Shown: in pieces, positions 17,698 through 26,320 of the stretch
Position numbering within the stretch: the first letter of the stretch is position 1
Layout of the letters: each line of letters begins with the position of its first letter
Source: Geopseudomonas sagittaria
GTDB lineage: Bacteria; Pseudomonadota; Gammaproteobacteria; Pseudomonadales; Pseudomonadaceae
Direction of reading: 5' to 3'
Assembly: GCF_900115715.1 (NCBI RefSeq)
Contig: NZ_FOXM01000003.1
Coordinates: 1 to 64,000 of the forward strand
DNA length: 64,000 nt
Made by a program: the position numbers and the translations under genes
Notes under the pieces: generated by a model
Databases searched by the model: none
The model's input: the letters and a program-made list of their open reading frames with translations, nothing else
Told to the model about the DNA's origin: nothing

Positions 17698-19098
17698 TCA
17701 ACGACCCCAGCGAGCCGCCGCCTCGGCGCTGAACATGGCTGGCGTCCAGTTTTCCTTGGTTTCCAGGACTGGCGCGCCGGTCTCGTTGGCGATGTTGTCC
17801 ACCAGGTAGGCGCCGGAGATCAGGTCATGATGCGCGGCGATGCCCCAGTAGGGAGTCTGCGACTCGTAGGCCCACATCCAGTTGCCCAGCACGGTACGCC
17901 ACAGCTGGCCACGGCCGTCGTACTGGTCGGACAGCGCCGAGCCCCAGGTGTCCTCCTGGATGTAGAACACGCGCTTGGCGTATTGGTGGCGGAAGCCGGG
18001 CTTGAGGGTGGCCTCCAGTACCCAGACGCGCTGCAGCTCGAAGCGCATGGGGTCGGTGTTGACGTGGCCCTTGTGCTTGATCAGGTCGGCGATCTTCACG
18101 TCGGCCTGGTTGGTGCCGAAGGCGTTCCAGGGAATGTACATCTCGCGCTTGCCGACGATCTTCCAGTCATAACGCTCGGGCGAGCCGTTGAACATGTGGT
18201 GCTCGTCGACGGTGCGGAAACCACCGGCGCCCTGCGGCATGTCGAAGCCGAACGAGGGGGCCTGGCGCACGCGGCGGGTACCCGGGTTGTACAGGTAGAC
18301 ATCGCGCGGCAAAGTCTTGTAGTTGAAGGTTTCTCGCGTGGCGTAGACGGTGCCCTTGTCGCGCAGCGGCAGGTGGGTCTTCTGGATGGTCAGCGACTGG
18401 ATGCCGCCATATGGCGGAGTGAAGTCCGTGGTGTCGCGCATGGCCCCCGGTTCGGAACGCACGCCGAGGAACTTGTTCTCGGTCTTGCCCCAGGCCAGGT
18501 TGCCATCCGGGTAGACCACCACATCCTGGGTGGTCAGCTCGGTCTTGTGCGGCTGCGGGCCAGTGTTGTTGATGTTCCAGAGCAGCTCGAGGCCGGTTTT
18601 CGGAATCGGGAACGGGTGGGAGCCGGTCACCGCCTTCAGCCCGAGGCCGTCGTCGACCAGTTCGGCCGTGGTGGCGTTCTTCTTGAAGGCATCGCAGACC
18701 CAGTCGGGAAAGCGGAAGTCGCGGTGACTGGTATAGACCGGCATCTTGAAGGTGTCCGGGTACTTCTTGAACAGCGCCTTCAGCCCGTCGCTGAGCTTGT
18801 CGGCGTACTGATCCATGTTCTGCGCGGTGATGGTGAACAGCGGCTTTTCGCCGGCGTAGGGGTTTTCCCAGAACTTGCCGGTCCCCTCGTGCTTGATGTG
18901 GTCGGGTGCGCCCAGCCACTTGCCGGAAAACTCCGGAATGCTGCCGTCGGCGTTGCCGGCCTTCTCGGCGCCGGAGCAGGTCAGGTCCTTACCCAGGCGC
19001 GCGGCCTCTTCGGGGGATACCTTGGCCAAGGCGGACTGGCTGAAGGCGCAGAGGATGCCTGCACTCAGCAGGCTGGCTCGGAAAAGAGTCTTTTTCAT
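17698..19098 (-). CDS. DUF1329 (LolB-like) envelope protein
   Basis: A 466-residue exported protein with a signal peptide of about 25 residues (cleavage after SQSALA). The rest is a DUF1329 domain, thought to resemble the LolB/LolA lipid-binding fold. No transmembrane helix and no lipobox. It directly follows the DUF1302 gene (17-base gap), the common pairing of these families, and the terminator lies just downstream. The pair probably handles a hydrophobic ligand at the outer membrane. Together with the operator at 20856 a steroid ligand is the best guess. Biochemical function is not established. Confidence 0.85.
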   Translation of the reverse strand: MKKTLFRASLLSAGILCAFSQSALAKVSPEEAARLGKDLTCSGAEKAGNADGSIPEFSGKWLGAPDHIKHEGTGKFWENPYAGEKPLFTITAQNMDQYADKLSDGLKALFKKYPDTFKMPVYTSHRDFRFPDWVCDAFKKNATTAELVDDGLGLKAVTGSHPFPIPKTGLELLWNINNTGPQPHKTELTTQDVVVYPDGNLAWGKTENKFLGVRSEPGAMRDTTDFTPPYGGIQSLTIQKTHLPLRDKGTVYATRETFNYKTLPRDVYLYNPGTRRVRQAPSFGFDMPQGAGGFRTVDEHHMFNGSPERYDWKIVGKREMYIPWNAFGTNQADVKIADLIKHKGHVNTDPMRFELQRVWVLEATLKPGFRHQYAKRVFYIQEDTWGSALSDQYDGRGQLWRTVLGNWMWAYESQTPYWGIAAHHDLISGAYLVDNIANETGAPVLETKENWTPAMFSAEAAARWGR

Positions 19099-19115
19099 CG
19101 CTGTCTCTCCTGCTC

Positions 19116-20693
19116 TTACAGGTTGTACTTGAAGTTGATGGCCACGAAGTCCCGATCGGCCAACGGTCGCTCCAACTGGTCGGCCGAACCCAGGTAGGCG
19201 TTATAGGTGGCGCCTACTTCGAAGTTGTTCAGGTATTTGAACTTGGCGCCGAGGCTGGCGCGCGAGTCGCCATCGCCGCCGAAGCCGAAGGTGCTGACGG
19301 AGGATTGATTGAAGGAGTGGCCGTAGCTGAAGGGCACATCCAGGTCCCAGCCGTTGAACACGTTCGGGTAGGTCATGGTCACCATGAACTGGCCGAACTG
19401 GGCATTGCGGTCGTTGGCGAGGGCGTCGATGCCGCCATCGTCCACGTCGTTGATGTGCACCGCGCCGAATTCGCCGGCGAAGGAGGTCTGCGGAGCGATC
19501 CAACTGTCTCCCCAGGTCTTCAGCATCGAAACCTGCGCCTGAGTCGCCTGACCGCGCGACACGCCGGTCTTGGTCAGCAGCGACAGGCCATCCTTGTAGC
19601 TGACCTCGCCGGAAACCTGCCAGTCGCCGAGGCGAGTGGAGATGCTGGCACCGGTCAGGTCGACATCCTCGAAGTACTTGAGGGTGTAGGAAGTCGGGAA
19701 GAAGGTGACGGGGTCGATGTTGAGCAGCAGGCTCGGCGTGCGCTCGTGGTAGCGCAGGCGGTAGGCGCCCACCTCGGTGTAGGGGGTGAGCTTGTAGCGC
19801 GCACCGACGCCCCACTCGCCGCCGTCGCGGGCGTTTTCGGTCTCGGTACGGGTCAGCGCCGCACCGAAGCCAAGCAGGGTGGCCATGTCGCCCGGGGCGA
19901 AGCGGATGAACTGGCCGCCCGGGCCGATCATGTCGGCGTAGGAGAAGTACTCGCCCGCCGGCGACAGCTCATACGGGTGGTTCTTGAACTGGTAGTAACC
20001 GAGCAGGGTCAAGTCATTGATCGAGAAGCGCCCGGAAGCCTGCAGCTCGGGGAGGAGGATTTCCTTGATCTCGGTGCCGGGGATGTTGCTCTTGGTGGCA
20101 TCGACCGGCCCCTGCACCCCGGAAATACCGGAGATGAACAGGCTCTCGCCCCAGGCAACGACCTGGTTGCCGAGACGCATGTCGAGGAAACCGCTGTCAC
20201 CCACGGTGGTGCCGCCATACACATAGGTATCGAGCAGACGGGTACGGCTGCCTACGCGGTCCTCGGCTTCCGAGGTGAACTCGTCGTGAGCGCCGAGTTT
20301 GTTGACGGTATTCGGCGAGTCGTTGTCGTTACTGGTGTTGTAGGCGAAGTCGTAGAACGTGGAGCCGCGGATCATCAGACCATAATCGCCCTTGTGGATA
20401 TCCATTTCGGCGAGCAGGCTGACGCGATTGTTGAAGGCACTGCCGCGATCGAAGTTACGGTTGCCGTCGTCGCCGTTGATATTGCTCAACAGTTCGTCCG
20501 CCTGCTTTTCGGCACGAACATTGAGACCGTAGTTCAATGTGGTCAGGTAATCGACCTCGATACCATCGCCAAATTCGAAAGAGCCGGCATAGGCTGCGGG
20601 CATTACCAGAGCACTTACGGCACAGCCAAGCAGGCTGAGTTTGAAATGATGCGGCAAGCGGGATAGGCCGCGTTTCTTGTATTTGTAATTCAT
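19116..20693 (-). CDS. DUF1302 outer-membrane beta-barrel protein
   Basis: A 525-residue protein with a long signal peptide (cleavage near residue 36, AYA-G) and repeated amphipathic strands ending in an outer-membrane-type C terminus (FVAINFKYNL). The family is predicted to form a barrel and often accompanies DUF1329 and RND/YCF48 genes in clusters for hydrophobic substrates. First gene of a two-gene leftward operon. The steroid-type promoter at 20830-20875 lies 140-180 bases upstream. A role as a steroid-specific channel is inferred from regulation and context. Confidence 0.85.
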   Translation of the reverse strand: MNYKYKKRGLSRLPHHFKLSLLGCAVSALVMPAAYAGSFEFGDGIEVDYLTTLNYGLNVRAEKQADELLSNINGDDGNRNFDRGSAFNNRVSLLAEMDIHKGDYGLMIRGSTFYDFAYNTSNDNDSPNTVNKLGAHDEFTSEAEDRVGSRTRLLDTYVYGGTTVGDSGFLDMRLGNQVVAWGESLFISGISGVQGPVDATKSNIPGTEIKEILLPELQASGRFSINDLTLLGYYQFKNHPYELSPAGEYFSYADMIGPGGQFIRFAPGDMATLLGFGAALTRTETENARDGGEWGVGARYKLTPYTEVGAYRLRYHERTPSLLLNIDPVTFFPTSYTLKYFEDVDLTGASISTRLGDWQVSGEVSYKDGLSLLTKTGVSRGQATQAQVSMLKTWGDSWIAPQTSFAGEFGAVHINDVDDGGIDALANDRNAQFGQFMVTMTYPNVFNGWDLDVPFSYGHSFNQSSVSTFGFGGDGDSRASLGAKFKYLNNFEVGATYNAYLGSADQLERPLADRDFVAINFKYNL

Positions 20694-21010
20694 CAGTTCA
20701 GCTCCTCTTGGAGGACCTTGGTTATTGTTTTCCTGATACGCCCTTGAATCTCGGCAGACTCGCCATTTGCAAGGCGCACACTAGTTGGCTCCTGTCTCGA
20801 CAACCGCACGCTGATCGCCGAGTGATTTCATGATTACCTGCCCGAAAGTCGCTCACATACTTGGTTCGGACTAGGCGGATCGGCGTCTTTCTGGCTATCG
20901 GGGAACACTTTTCGCAGGCACGAAAGTCCCCCTGCGCGTCGTACAGGCGCGCATTCGAAGTCACTGGAATTGCCGGGGGCTGACCTGTCGCTGACAGCCC
21001 CCGGAGTAGA
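20694..21010. other. Intergenic region between RND permease and DUF1302 gene
   Basis: These 317 bases hold the DUF1302 promoter and, 7 bases past the RND stop, a strong hairpin (CCGGGGGCTG at 20973-20982 with CAGCCCCCGG at 20995-21004). The hairpin has no T-tract and may terminate or protect the upstream transcript. No ORF of note. Confidence 0.6.
20830..20875 (-). promoter_or_regulatory. Steroid-type promoter of the DUF1302-DUF1329 operon
   Basis: On the gene strand CCTAGTCC-GAAC-CAAGTATG (20856-20875, one half well conserved) is followed after 20 bases by AATCAT (20830-20835). Confidence 0.6.
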
Positions 21011-23419
21011 TCAGGCGGACGGAGCCACAGCGGGCTGCTTGCTGGCGCTGCGCTCGCCACCGACGTTCAGCCAACAGGCCAGGGCCGGCAGCAGCAGCAC
21101 CGCGCCGAACACGTTGACCAGGAACATGAAGGCCAGCAGGATGCCCATGTCCGCCTGGAACTTCAGCGGCGAGAACGCCCAGGTGGCGACGCCAACCGCC
21201 ATGGTCACCGCGGTGAAGATCGCCGCGGTGCCGCGCTGGCGCATGGCCTCGTAGAAGGCCGTGCGCAGGTCCTGCCCCTCATGCTCGATCTGGTGCTTGA
21301 CCCGCTCGAACAGGTAGATGCCGTAGTCGACGCCCACCCCGACCCCCAGGGCCACCACCGGCAGGGTCGCCACCTTCAGACCGATGCCCAGCACCGCCAT
21401 CAGGGCGTTGCACAGCACCGACACCACCGCCAGCGGCGCGATGATGCACAGCACGGCCTTCCAGGAGCGGAAGGTCAGGAAGCACATCAAGGTGATGGCA
21501 CCGAAGATCGCCGCCAGCATCTCCACCTCGGCCTGCTCCACGGCCTCGTTGGTCGCCGCCATGACCCCCGCGTTGCCGCCGGCCAGGCGGAATGCCTCGT
21601 CCACGCGGAACTCGACGGGGAGGCCGGCCTCATCGGCCTTCGGCTGCTCGGCGATGAAGCGCTGGATCTCCTCGATCAGGTGATGCAGGGTCGCCCCTTC
21701 GTGGTCCTTGGTGTAGATCAGCACCTGCATCGCGGTGCAGCCCTGGGTGTTCATGCCCAGATCCGGGTTGTAGGCCTCGGCGCCCTGCTGCAGGGCCTGG
21801 CTGCTGCGCGGCAGCGCGGACCAGCGCGGGTTGCCTTCGTTGTTGGCGGTGATCCCCACCTTGGCCATGTCCGGGACGCTGACCACCGACTGCACGCCAT
21901 GCACGCCGCGCATGAAGGTGGCGAAACGATCGACCGCATTCATCACCGAGTAGTGCAGGCAGGCGTCGCCCTCGAAGCCCTTGGCCTCGACCACGACACT
22001 GAGCACGTCCACGCCGATCGCGTAGTTGCCGACGATGCTGGCGTTGTCCCGGTTGTAGCGCGAGTCCTCGCGGAACTCGGGTGCGCCGCTGCCGATATCG
22101 CCGACCACCAGCTTGCGCGACTCGGCGATCCCCAGGCCGAGTAGGCCCAGGCAGACGACGGCCACCAGCAGGGCCGTGGCGGGATTGGTCACCGCCGACA
22201 GCTTCCACCAGAACGGATGACGCTGGCCGCCGGCGGTTCTGCTGCGGCGCGCGGAATCCTCCAGGCGCATGCCGGAAAGCAGGATCGGCAGCATCATCTT
22301 GTTGGTGATGATCATCAGCAGCACACCGAGGCAGGCGGTGATGCCCAGTTCGCGCACGCTGTCGATCTCGATGCGCATGATCACCGCAAAGCCCAGCGCG
22401 TTGGCCAGCAGGGCCAGGGCGCCCGGCACGAAGATATGGCGGAACGAGCTGTGCGCCGCGGCCAGCGAACTTGCCCCGCCCAGCACCTCCAGCTTCCAGG
22501 CGTTGGTCATCTGCACCGCATGGGACACGCCGATGGAGAAGATCAGGAACGGCACCAGGATCGACATCGGATCGATGCCGTAGCCCAGCAGCGGCAGCAG
22601 GCCGAGCAACCAGATCACCGGCAGCAGGGCCACCACCAGGGCCAGCAGGGTCATGCGCAGCGAACGGCAGTAGGCGAACAGCAGCAGCGCGGTGATGCCG
22701 AAGGCCAGCAGGAAGAACACGAACACCCCGGACAGGCCACTGATGATGTCGCCGATCAGCACCGGGAAGCCGATGATGTCGACCTCGATCTGCTCGCTGG
22801 CGTACTTGGCGCGCACCGCATCGAGCGCCTTGGCGATTTCGACGTAGTCGACCTTCGCGCCGGTCTCCGGATTGATTTCCTGCAGGTCGGCGCGGATCAG
22901 CGCGCCGCGCAGGTCGCTCTGCACCAGGCGGCCGATGACGCCGGCGCGCGCCACGTTGCGGCGCACTATCGCCAGGTCCTCTGCCGAGCCGCCGAACTTC
23001 GCCGGCACCACCACGTCGCCGTAAAAGCCCTGCTCGGTGACCTCGATGTAGCGGGTGTCGGGGGTGAACAGCGAGGACACCCGGGTGCGATCGACGCCGG
23101 GAATGAAGAAGACCTCGTCGGTCGCCTCGCGCAGGGCCTTGAGGAACTGCACGTTGTAGATGTCGCCCTCGCCCTTCCAGCGCAGGTTCACCAGCACGCG
23201 GTTGGCCCCCGGGAACGCCTTCTGGTACTCGGTGAAGGTCTGCATGTACGGGTGCTGCAGCGGGATCATCTTGTAGAAGCCGGGATCCAGCTTGATCCGG
23301 GTGGCCGTCGCGGCAAACACCACGGTCAGCAGGATGAACAGGAGCAGCAGCCAGCGGCGGTGGGCCATGAGCAGGTCGGCGCAGCGGTCGACCCACTGGG
23401 TATTCTTGTTGTTGTCCAT
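21011..23419 (-). CDS. MMPL/HpnN-type RND-superfamily permease 1
   Basis: An 802-residue inner-membrane protein with one membrane segment at about 22-40, a periplasmic loop, a cluster of five or more helices (about 225-420), a second loop and a final helix cluster (about 640-790). This is the duplicated plan of MMPL, HpnN and NPC1-like permeases, which move lipids and sterols. The motif DPMSILVPFLIFSIGVSHAV and the late GVGVGVDYGIYLFER are typical. The ATG at 23419 begins the conserved region, and codons 2-6 (DNNKN) form an AANAANAA motif. It follows the YCF48 gene by 17 bases. Transport direction cannot be told from sequence. Confidence 0.87.
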   Translation of the reverse strand: MDNNKNTQWVDRCADLLMAHRRWLLLLFILLTVVFAATATRIKLDPGFYKMIPLQHPYMQTFTEYQKAFPGANRVLVNLRWKGEGDIYNVQFLKALREATDEVFFIPGVDRTRVSSLFTPDTRYIEVTEQGFYGDVVVPAKFGGSAEDLAIVRRNVARAGVIGRLVQSDLRGALIRADLQEINPETGAKVDYVEIAKALDAVRAKYASEQIEVDIIGFPVLIGDIISGLSGVFVFFLLAFGITALLLFAYCRSLRMTLLALVVALLPVIWLLGLLPLLGYGIDPMSILVPFLIFSIGVSHAVQMTNAWKLEVLGGASSLAAAHSSFRHIFVPGALALLANALGFAVIMRIEIDSVRELGITACLGVLLMIITNKMMLPILLSGMRLEDSARRSRTAGGQRHPFWWKLSAVTNPATALLVAVVCLGLLGLGIAESRKLVVGDIGSGAPEFREDSRYNRDNASIVGNYAIGVDVLSVVVEAKGFEGDACLHYSVMNAVDRFATFMRGVHGVQSVVSVPDMAKVGITANNEGNPRWSALPRSSQALQQGAEAYNPDLGMNTQGCTAMQVLIYTKDHEGATLHHLIEEIQRFIAEQPKADEAGLPVEFRVDEAFRLAGGNAGVMAATNEAVEQAEVEMLAAIFGAITLMCFLTFRSWKAVLCIIAPLAVVSVLCNALMAVLGIGLKVATLPVVALGVGVGVDYGIYLFERVKHQIEHEGQDLRTAFYEAMRQRGTAAIFTAVTMAVGVATWAFSPLKFQADMGILLAFMFLVNVFGAVLLLPALACWLNVGGERSASKQPAVAPSA

Positions 23420-23436
23420 GAGAGAGTCCGCTCGTG

Positions 23437-24495
23437 TCAGGGGATCGGAGATTCGGCCGGTGCGCCGGCCACGCTGATGCCGGACTGCCCGGTGAAGATC
23501 AGCCGGCCATCGGCCAGCTCGGCGACGCTGGACAGGCTGCCGGCGCCCCCGTCGTTCAGGCGCTTGAAGGTCCGGCCGCCATCGCCGGACTGGGTGACCA
23601 CGCCGCCCTCGCCGACCAGCACGACCCGGCCATCGCGGGTGCGGGTGCCGCCATACAGCGACAGGCCGGTATCGGCGTCGACCTCCTGCCAGGACTCGCC
23701 GAAATCGCCGCTGCGGAACACCTTGCCGCGCATGCCGTAGACCAGCCAGTCGCTGGCCGACAGGGCGATCAGGCCGAAGAAGCTGCCGTTGTAGAAGTCC
23801 GGCAGGCGTTGCCAGCTCTGCCCGCCATCGGCCGAGCGCGCGACCAGGCCGGTCTCGCCGACCAGCATCAGGCGCTGCTGGCCGGCGCCGGCGATGCCAT
23901 AGAAATGGCGGTCGCCGAGGCCGGTGTCGCGGGGCTGCCAGGTCTTGCCGCGATCGTCCGACACCAGGAAGCGCCCGAAGCTGCCGGTGGCGAACAGCGC
24001 CCCTTGCGCAGTGCCCCACACGCTCATCAGCGCCTCGGCGGCTTCGGCGTCGAAATGGGCCTCCTGCCAGCTCTGCCCGGCGTCCTCGCTGCGCAGGATC
24101 CAGTTGTCATGGCCGACCGCCAGCCCCAGCGACGGGTCGGCGAAGAACACCTGGGTCAGGGTCGAACCGCGCTGGGGAACCACGGCGGCCGGGCTCCATG
24201 GCTGGCCGACGTCCTGGCTGTAGAACAGATGACCCAGTTCGCCGGCGGCGACCAGGTGCTTGCCATCGGCTTGTGCCGCGCCATTGATCAGCATGAGGTG
24301 CGGTTGGCCGCTGCTGGCCGGAAACACCGGGCTGGGGCGGGGCAGGAAAGACGCGACCGTACCCGCGGCCACCAGGCCGACGATGCCTAGTCCGACCCAG
24401 ATGCGCGAACGGCTGGGTGGCCTCCGGGTGCCGACCGCCGCAGGCGGTACCGTGCGCAAGGCCGATTCATTGTTGATTGTTGTGGCTGGCTGCAT
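23437..24495 (-). CDS. YCF48-type beta-propeller protein 1, membrane anchored
   Basis: A 352-residue protein with one membrane segment (about 32-50) followed by a periplasmic propeller. Five or more sialidase/BNR-like Asp-box repeats are visible (SEDAGQSW, SDDRGKTW, SADGGQSW, SGDFGESW, SGDGGRTF). The ATG at 24495 has GAGGAGGAG just upstream. Its RND partner follows after 17 bases. Related pairs recur next to DUF1302/DUF1329 genes. It is probably an accessory or assembly subunit of the permease; it shares only the fold with photosystem assembly factor YCF48. Confidence 0.85.
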   Translation of the reverse strand: MQPATTINNESALRTVPPAAVGTRRPPSRSRIWVGLGIVGLVAAGTVASFLPRPSPVFPASSGQPHLMLINGAAQADGKHLVAAGELGHLFYSQDVGQPWSPAAVVPQRGSTLTQVFFADPSLGLAVGHDNWILRSEDAGQSWQEAHFDAEAAEALMSVWGTAQGALFATGSFGRFLVSDDRGKTWQPRDTGLGDRHFYGIAGAGQQRLMLVGETGLVARSADGGQSWQRLPDFYNGSFFGLIALSASDWLVYGMRGKVFRSGDFGESWQEVDADTGLSLYGGTRTRDGRVVLVGEGGVVTQSGDGGRTFKRLNDGGAGSLSSVAELADGRLIFTGQSGISVAGAPAESPIP

Positions 24496-24560
24496 AACTC
24501 CTCCTCGTCGACCCAGACCTGACCGTCCCAAAGCAGACTGCGGTACTGGGGGATAGCCAG

Positions 24561-24606
24561 ACTGTGGCGGCGCGAAGGGGCACGCACATCGTCCGATCAG
24601 ACAAGG
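24561..24606 (-). promoter_or_regulatory. Steroid-type promoter of the YCF48-1/RND-1 operon
   Basis: On the gene strand CCTTGTCT-GATC-GGACGATG is followed after 20 bases by CACAGT (24561-24566). The gene starts 66 bases further on. Confidence 0.65.
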
Positions 24607-24617
24607 GGGGGCATCCC

Positions 24618-24635
24618 TCCCTCATTCGGACGATG
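24618..24635 (+). promoter_or_regulatory. Half-site of the steroid operator
   Basis: CGGACGATG (24627-24635) is intact, but the left half (TCCCTC) is degenerate and no -10 stands 20 bases on. It may be an auxiliary site in the divergent region that also holds full sites at 24587 and 24733. Confidence 0.35.
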
Positions 24636-24732
24636 CTTTCGGCATGGGACCGGGGGAGGCTCTCGGCTGGTCTGTAGACCGTCGAGGCGACAGCCATGTG
24701 CCTGCGGCCGTGGAGAAACCGCTCGTCGCATC

Positions 24733-24776
24733 TAGTCCGTTCGGACTAGGACAAAAGTACACTCGCTTCCTATGGT
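24733..24776 (+). promoter_or_regulatory. Steroid-type promoter of the small secreted peptide gene
   Basis: Symmetrical operator CTAGTCC-GTTC-GGACTAG (24732-24749), then TATGGT at 24771-24776, 20 bases past the usual end of the site. It drives transcription rightward, away from the YCF48-1 gene. Confidence 0.7.
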
Positions 24777-24841
24777 GGCCTTGAGACGCGACGGCAAGCC
24801 GTCGGCTCGCTGCCTGCAGTTCGATAGCGAGAACAAAAACA

Positions 24842-25012
24842 ATGAAAACAAGAAAGCTGATCTACCTGACCCTTTTCTCTGCCTGCACCACCCTTTCCCC
24901 CGCCCTGCTGCCCGTTGGCCAGCCCGCGCTGCTCGCCCAGGCGGACAGCTGCCAGCGCTGCTCGGCACAGTTCGTCGCGCCCTCCATTTCGCTCGGCCAG
25001 CTGTTCCAATAG
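24842..25012 (+). CDS. Small secreted peptide, 56 residues, with a CQRC motif
   Basis: Unrecognised small gene. It encodes MKTRKLIYLTLFSACTTLSP and onward: a basic start, a hydrophobic stretch (about 6-32) and likely signal cleavage near LLAQA-D. The mature tail is about 22 residues with DSCQRCS. Evidence that it is real: its own steroid-type promoter (-10 at 24771-24776), codons with high GC3, an A-rich AACAAAAA motif directly before the ATG, and a terminator 90 bases past the stop. No good ribosome site is visible. A role in envelope steroid handling or redox is only a guess. Confidence 0.55.
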   Translation: MKTRKLIYLTLFSACTTLSPALLPVGQPALLAQADSCQRCSAQFVAPSISLGQLFQ

Positions 25013-25099
25013 CGCCGCCCGACTGCGCAGATCCCGGCTCCGAGCCCCGTGCCCGGCCCAGCCCAGCCCGGAGTCGGTGCTCGCCTGAGATCGAAACGA

Positions 25100-25125
25100 A
25101 ACCGCCCGGCGAATGCCGGGCGGTT
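25100..25125. terminator. Bidirectional Rho-independent terminator
   Basis: Perfect stem AACCGCCCGGC/GCCGGGCGGTT with a GAAT loop, between the rightward small peptide gene and the leftward kshA. Short T-rich tails on both sides. Confidence 0.8.
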
Positions 25126-25142
25126 TGTATGTGGCAGGTGGA

Positions 25143-26183
25143 TCAGCGCTTGTCGACGGTGACGATCTCGCGGCGCTCGTTCATCGCTGCCGGCACCTCG
25201 GCCTCGTCGGTGTAGAACTGCTGGTACCACTCGCGCAGCTGGTAGACCGGGCCGTCGCCCGCGGCGAGCACCGGGTTGTTGATGCACACCTTGTGCTTCC
25301 AGATATCCACGTCCTGGTAGAAGGAGGTGCGGTTCTGCTGCACGTACTCCTTGGCCAGCGCCTCGTTCTGCTCCTCGCTCCAGCCCGGCATCTTCTTCAC
25401 CAGGCAACCGAAACGCAGCTCGAAGCTGTTGGTGGTAATCGGCACATGGCAGTTGAGCAGGATCGAGTGCACTTCCAGCCCCTCGAACACCGCGCGCATG
25501 CGGGTGAAGTGGGTGGCCGGGCCGAAGTAGGCGGACTCGGCAACAAGGTCGCCGCCCAGGCGAATCGAGTCGCCGTGGAAGATCTGGTGGGCGATGTGGC
25601 CCTCGAACACGTTGGCGAAGTACTTGGTCGGCGTGCCGTGCACCGGGCCGAAGTGCTGGGCGTCGGCGAGGTTGTCGACCAGTTCGCGCGGGTGGGTTTC
25701 GATGATCAGGGTGTCGAGGTGCCAATCGTGCGACCACTCGTCGCTGTCGATTTCCGGCAGGTGCGGAATCACCACGCCCTCGGCCGGCGCCTTGCCTTCC
25801 GGGTTGTTCCAGACGAACAGCAGGCCGTTCTCCTCGCAGGTCAGCCAGGTGCGGGTCTTGGCCTTGGGCGGGATGCGCTCGCAGTAGGGAATCTCGACGC
25901 AGCGGCCGCTGCCCTCGAACTTCCAGTGGTGGAACGGGCAGACCACGCGGTTACCCTCCAGGGTGCCCTGCGACAGGTCGGCGCCCATGTGCGGGCAGTG
26001 GGCGTCGAGGACGCTGATCTTGCTGCTTTCGTCGGCGAACGCCAGCAGGCGGCTGCCGAAGATGTTCAGGGTATGCAGCTTGCCGTCGCGATAGTCGTCG
26101 GCGATACCCAGGCAGTGCCAGCCACGGGCGTAGCGGGCAGGCAGGGCATTGTTGGAATTGTGATTGTCTGCCGGAAAGGTCAT
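25143..26183 (-). CDS. kshA: 3-ketosteroid 9-alpha-hydroxylase oxygenase component (KshA-like)
   Basis: Rieske non-heme iron monooxygenase of 346 residues that hydroxylates C9 of 3-ketosteroids; together with delta-1 dehydrogenation this opens ring B. Rieske ligands are Cys63, His65, Cys82 and His85. The mononuclear iron motif NLADAQHFGPVH supplies Asp174, His177 and His182. The C-terminal half carries the KshA-like helix-grip region. The same frame stays open far upstream, but the ATG at 26183 starts the conserved protein and has a steroid-type promoter upstream. No ferredoxin reductase (KshB) gene is nearby. Confidence 0.9.
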   Translation of the reverse strand: MTFPADNHNSNNALPARYARGWHCLGIADDYRDGKLHTLNIFGSRLLAFADESSKISVLDAHCPHMGADLSQGTLEGNRVVCPFHHWKFEGSGRCVEIPYCERIPPKAKTRTWLTCEENGLLFVWNNPEGKAPAEGVVIPHLPEIDSDEWSHDWHLDTLIIETHPRELVDNLADAQHFGPVHGTPTKYFANVFEGHIAHQIFHGDSIRLGGDLVAESAYFGPATHFTRMRAVFEGLEVHSILLNCHVPITTNSFELRFGCLVKKMPGWSEEQNEALAKEYVQQNRTSFYQDVDIWKHKVCINNPVLAAGDGPVYQLREWYQQFYTDEAEVPAAMNERREIVTVDKR

Positions 26184-26264
26184 CTGGCTTTCTCCGTTGA
26201 GCACACGCAAGGCGGGACACCGGCTGGCCGCGTCTCGAGGCGGGCCAGCCGGCAGCGTCCTACG

Positions 26265-26310
26265 ATCTTCACCGACAGACGCGGCGCGCTCATCATCCGC
26301 TTGGACTAGA
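26265..26310 (-). promoter_or_regulatory. Steroid-type promoter of kshA
   Basis: On the gene strand CTAGTCC-AAGC-GGATGATG (operator 26291-26309), 20 bases, then GAAGAT (26265-26270). kshA starts about 80 bases further on. Confidence 0.7.
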
Positions 26311-26320
26311 TAACGCGATT

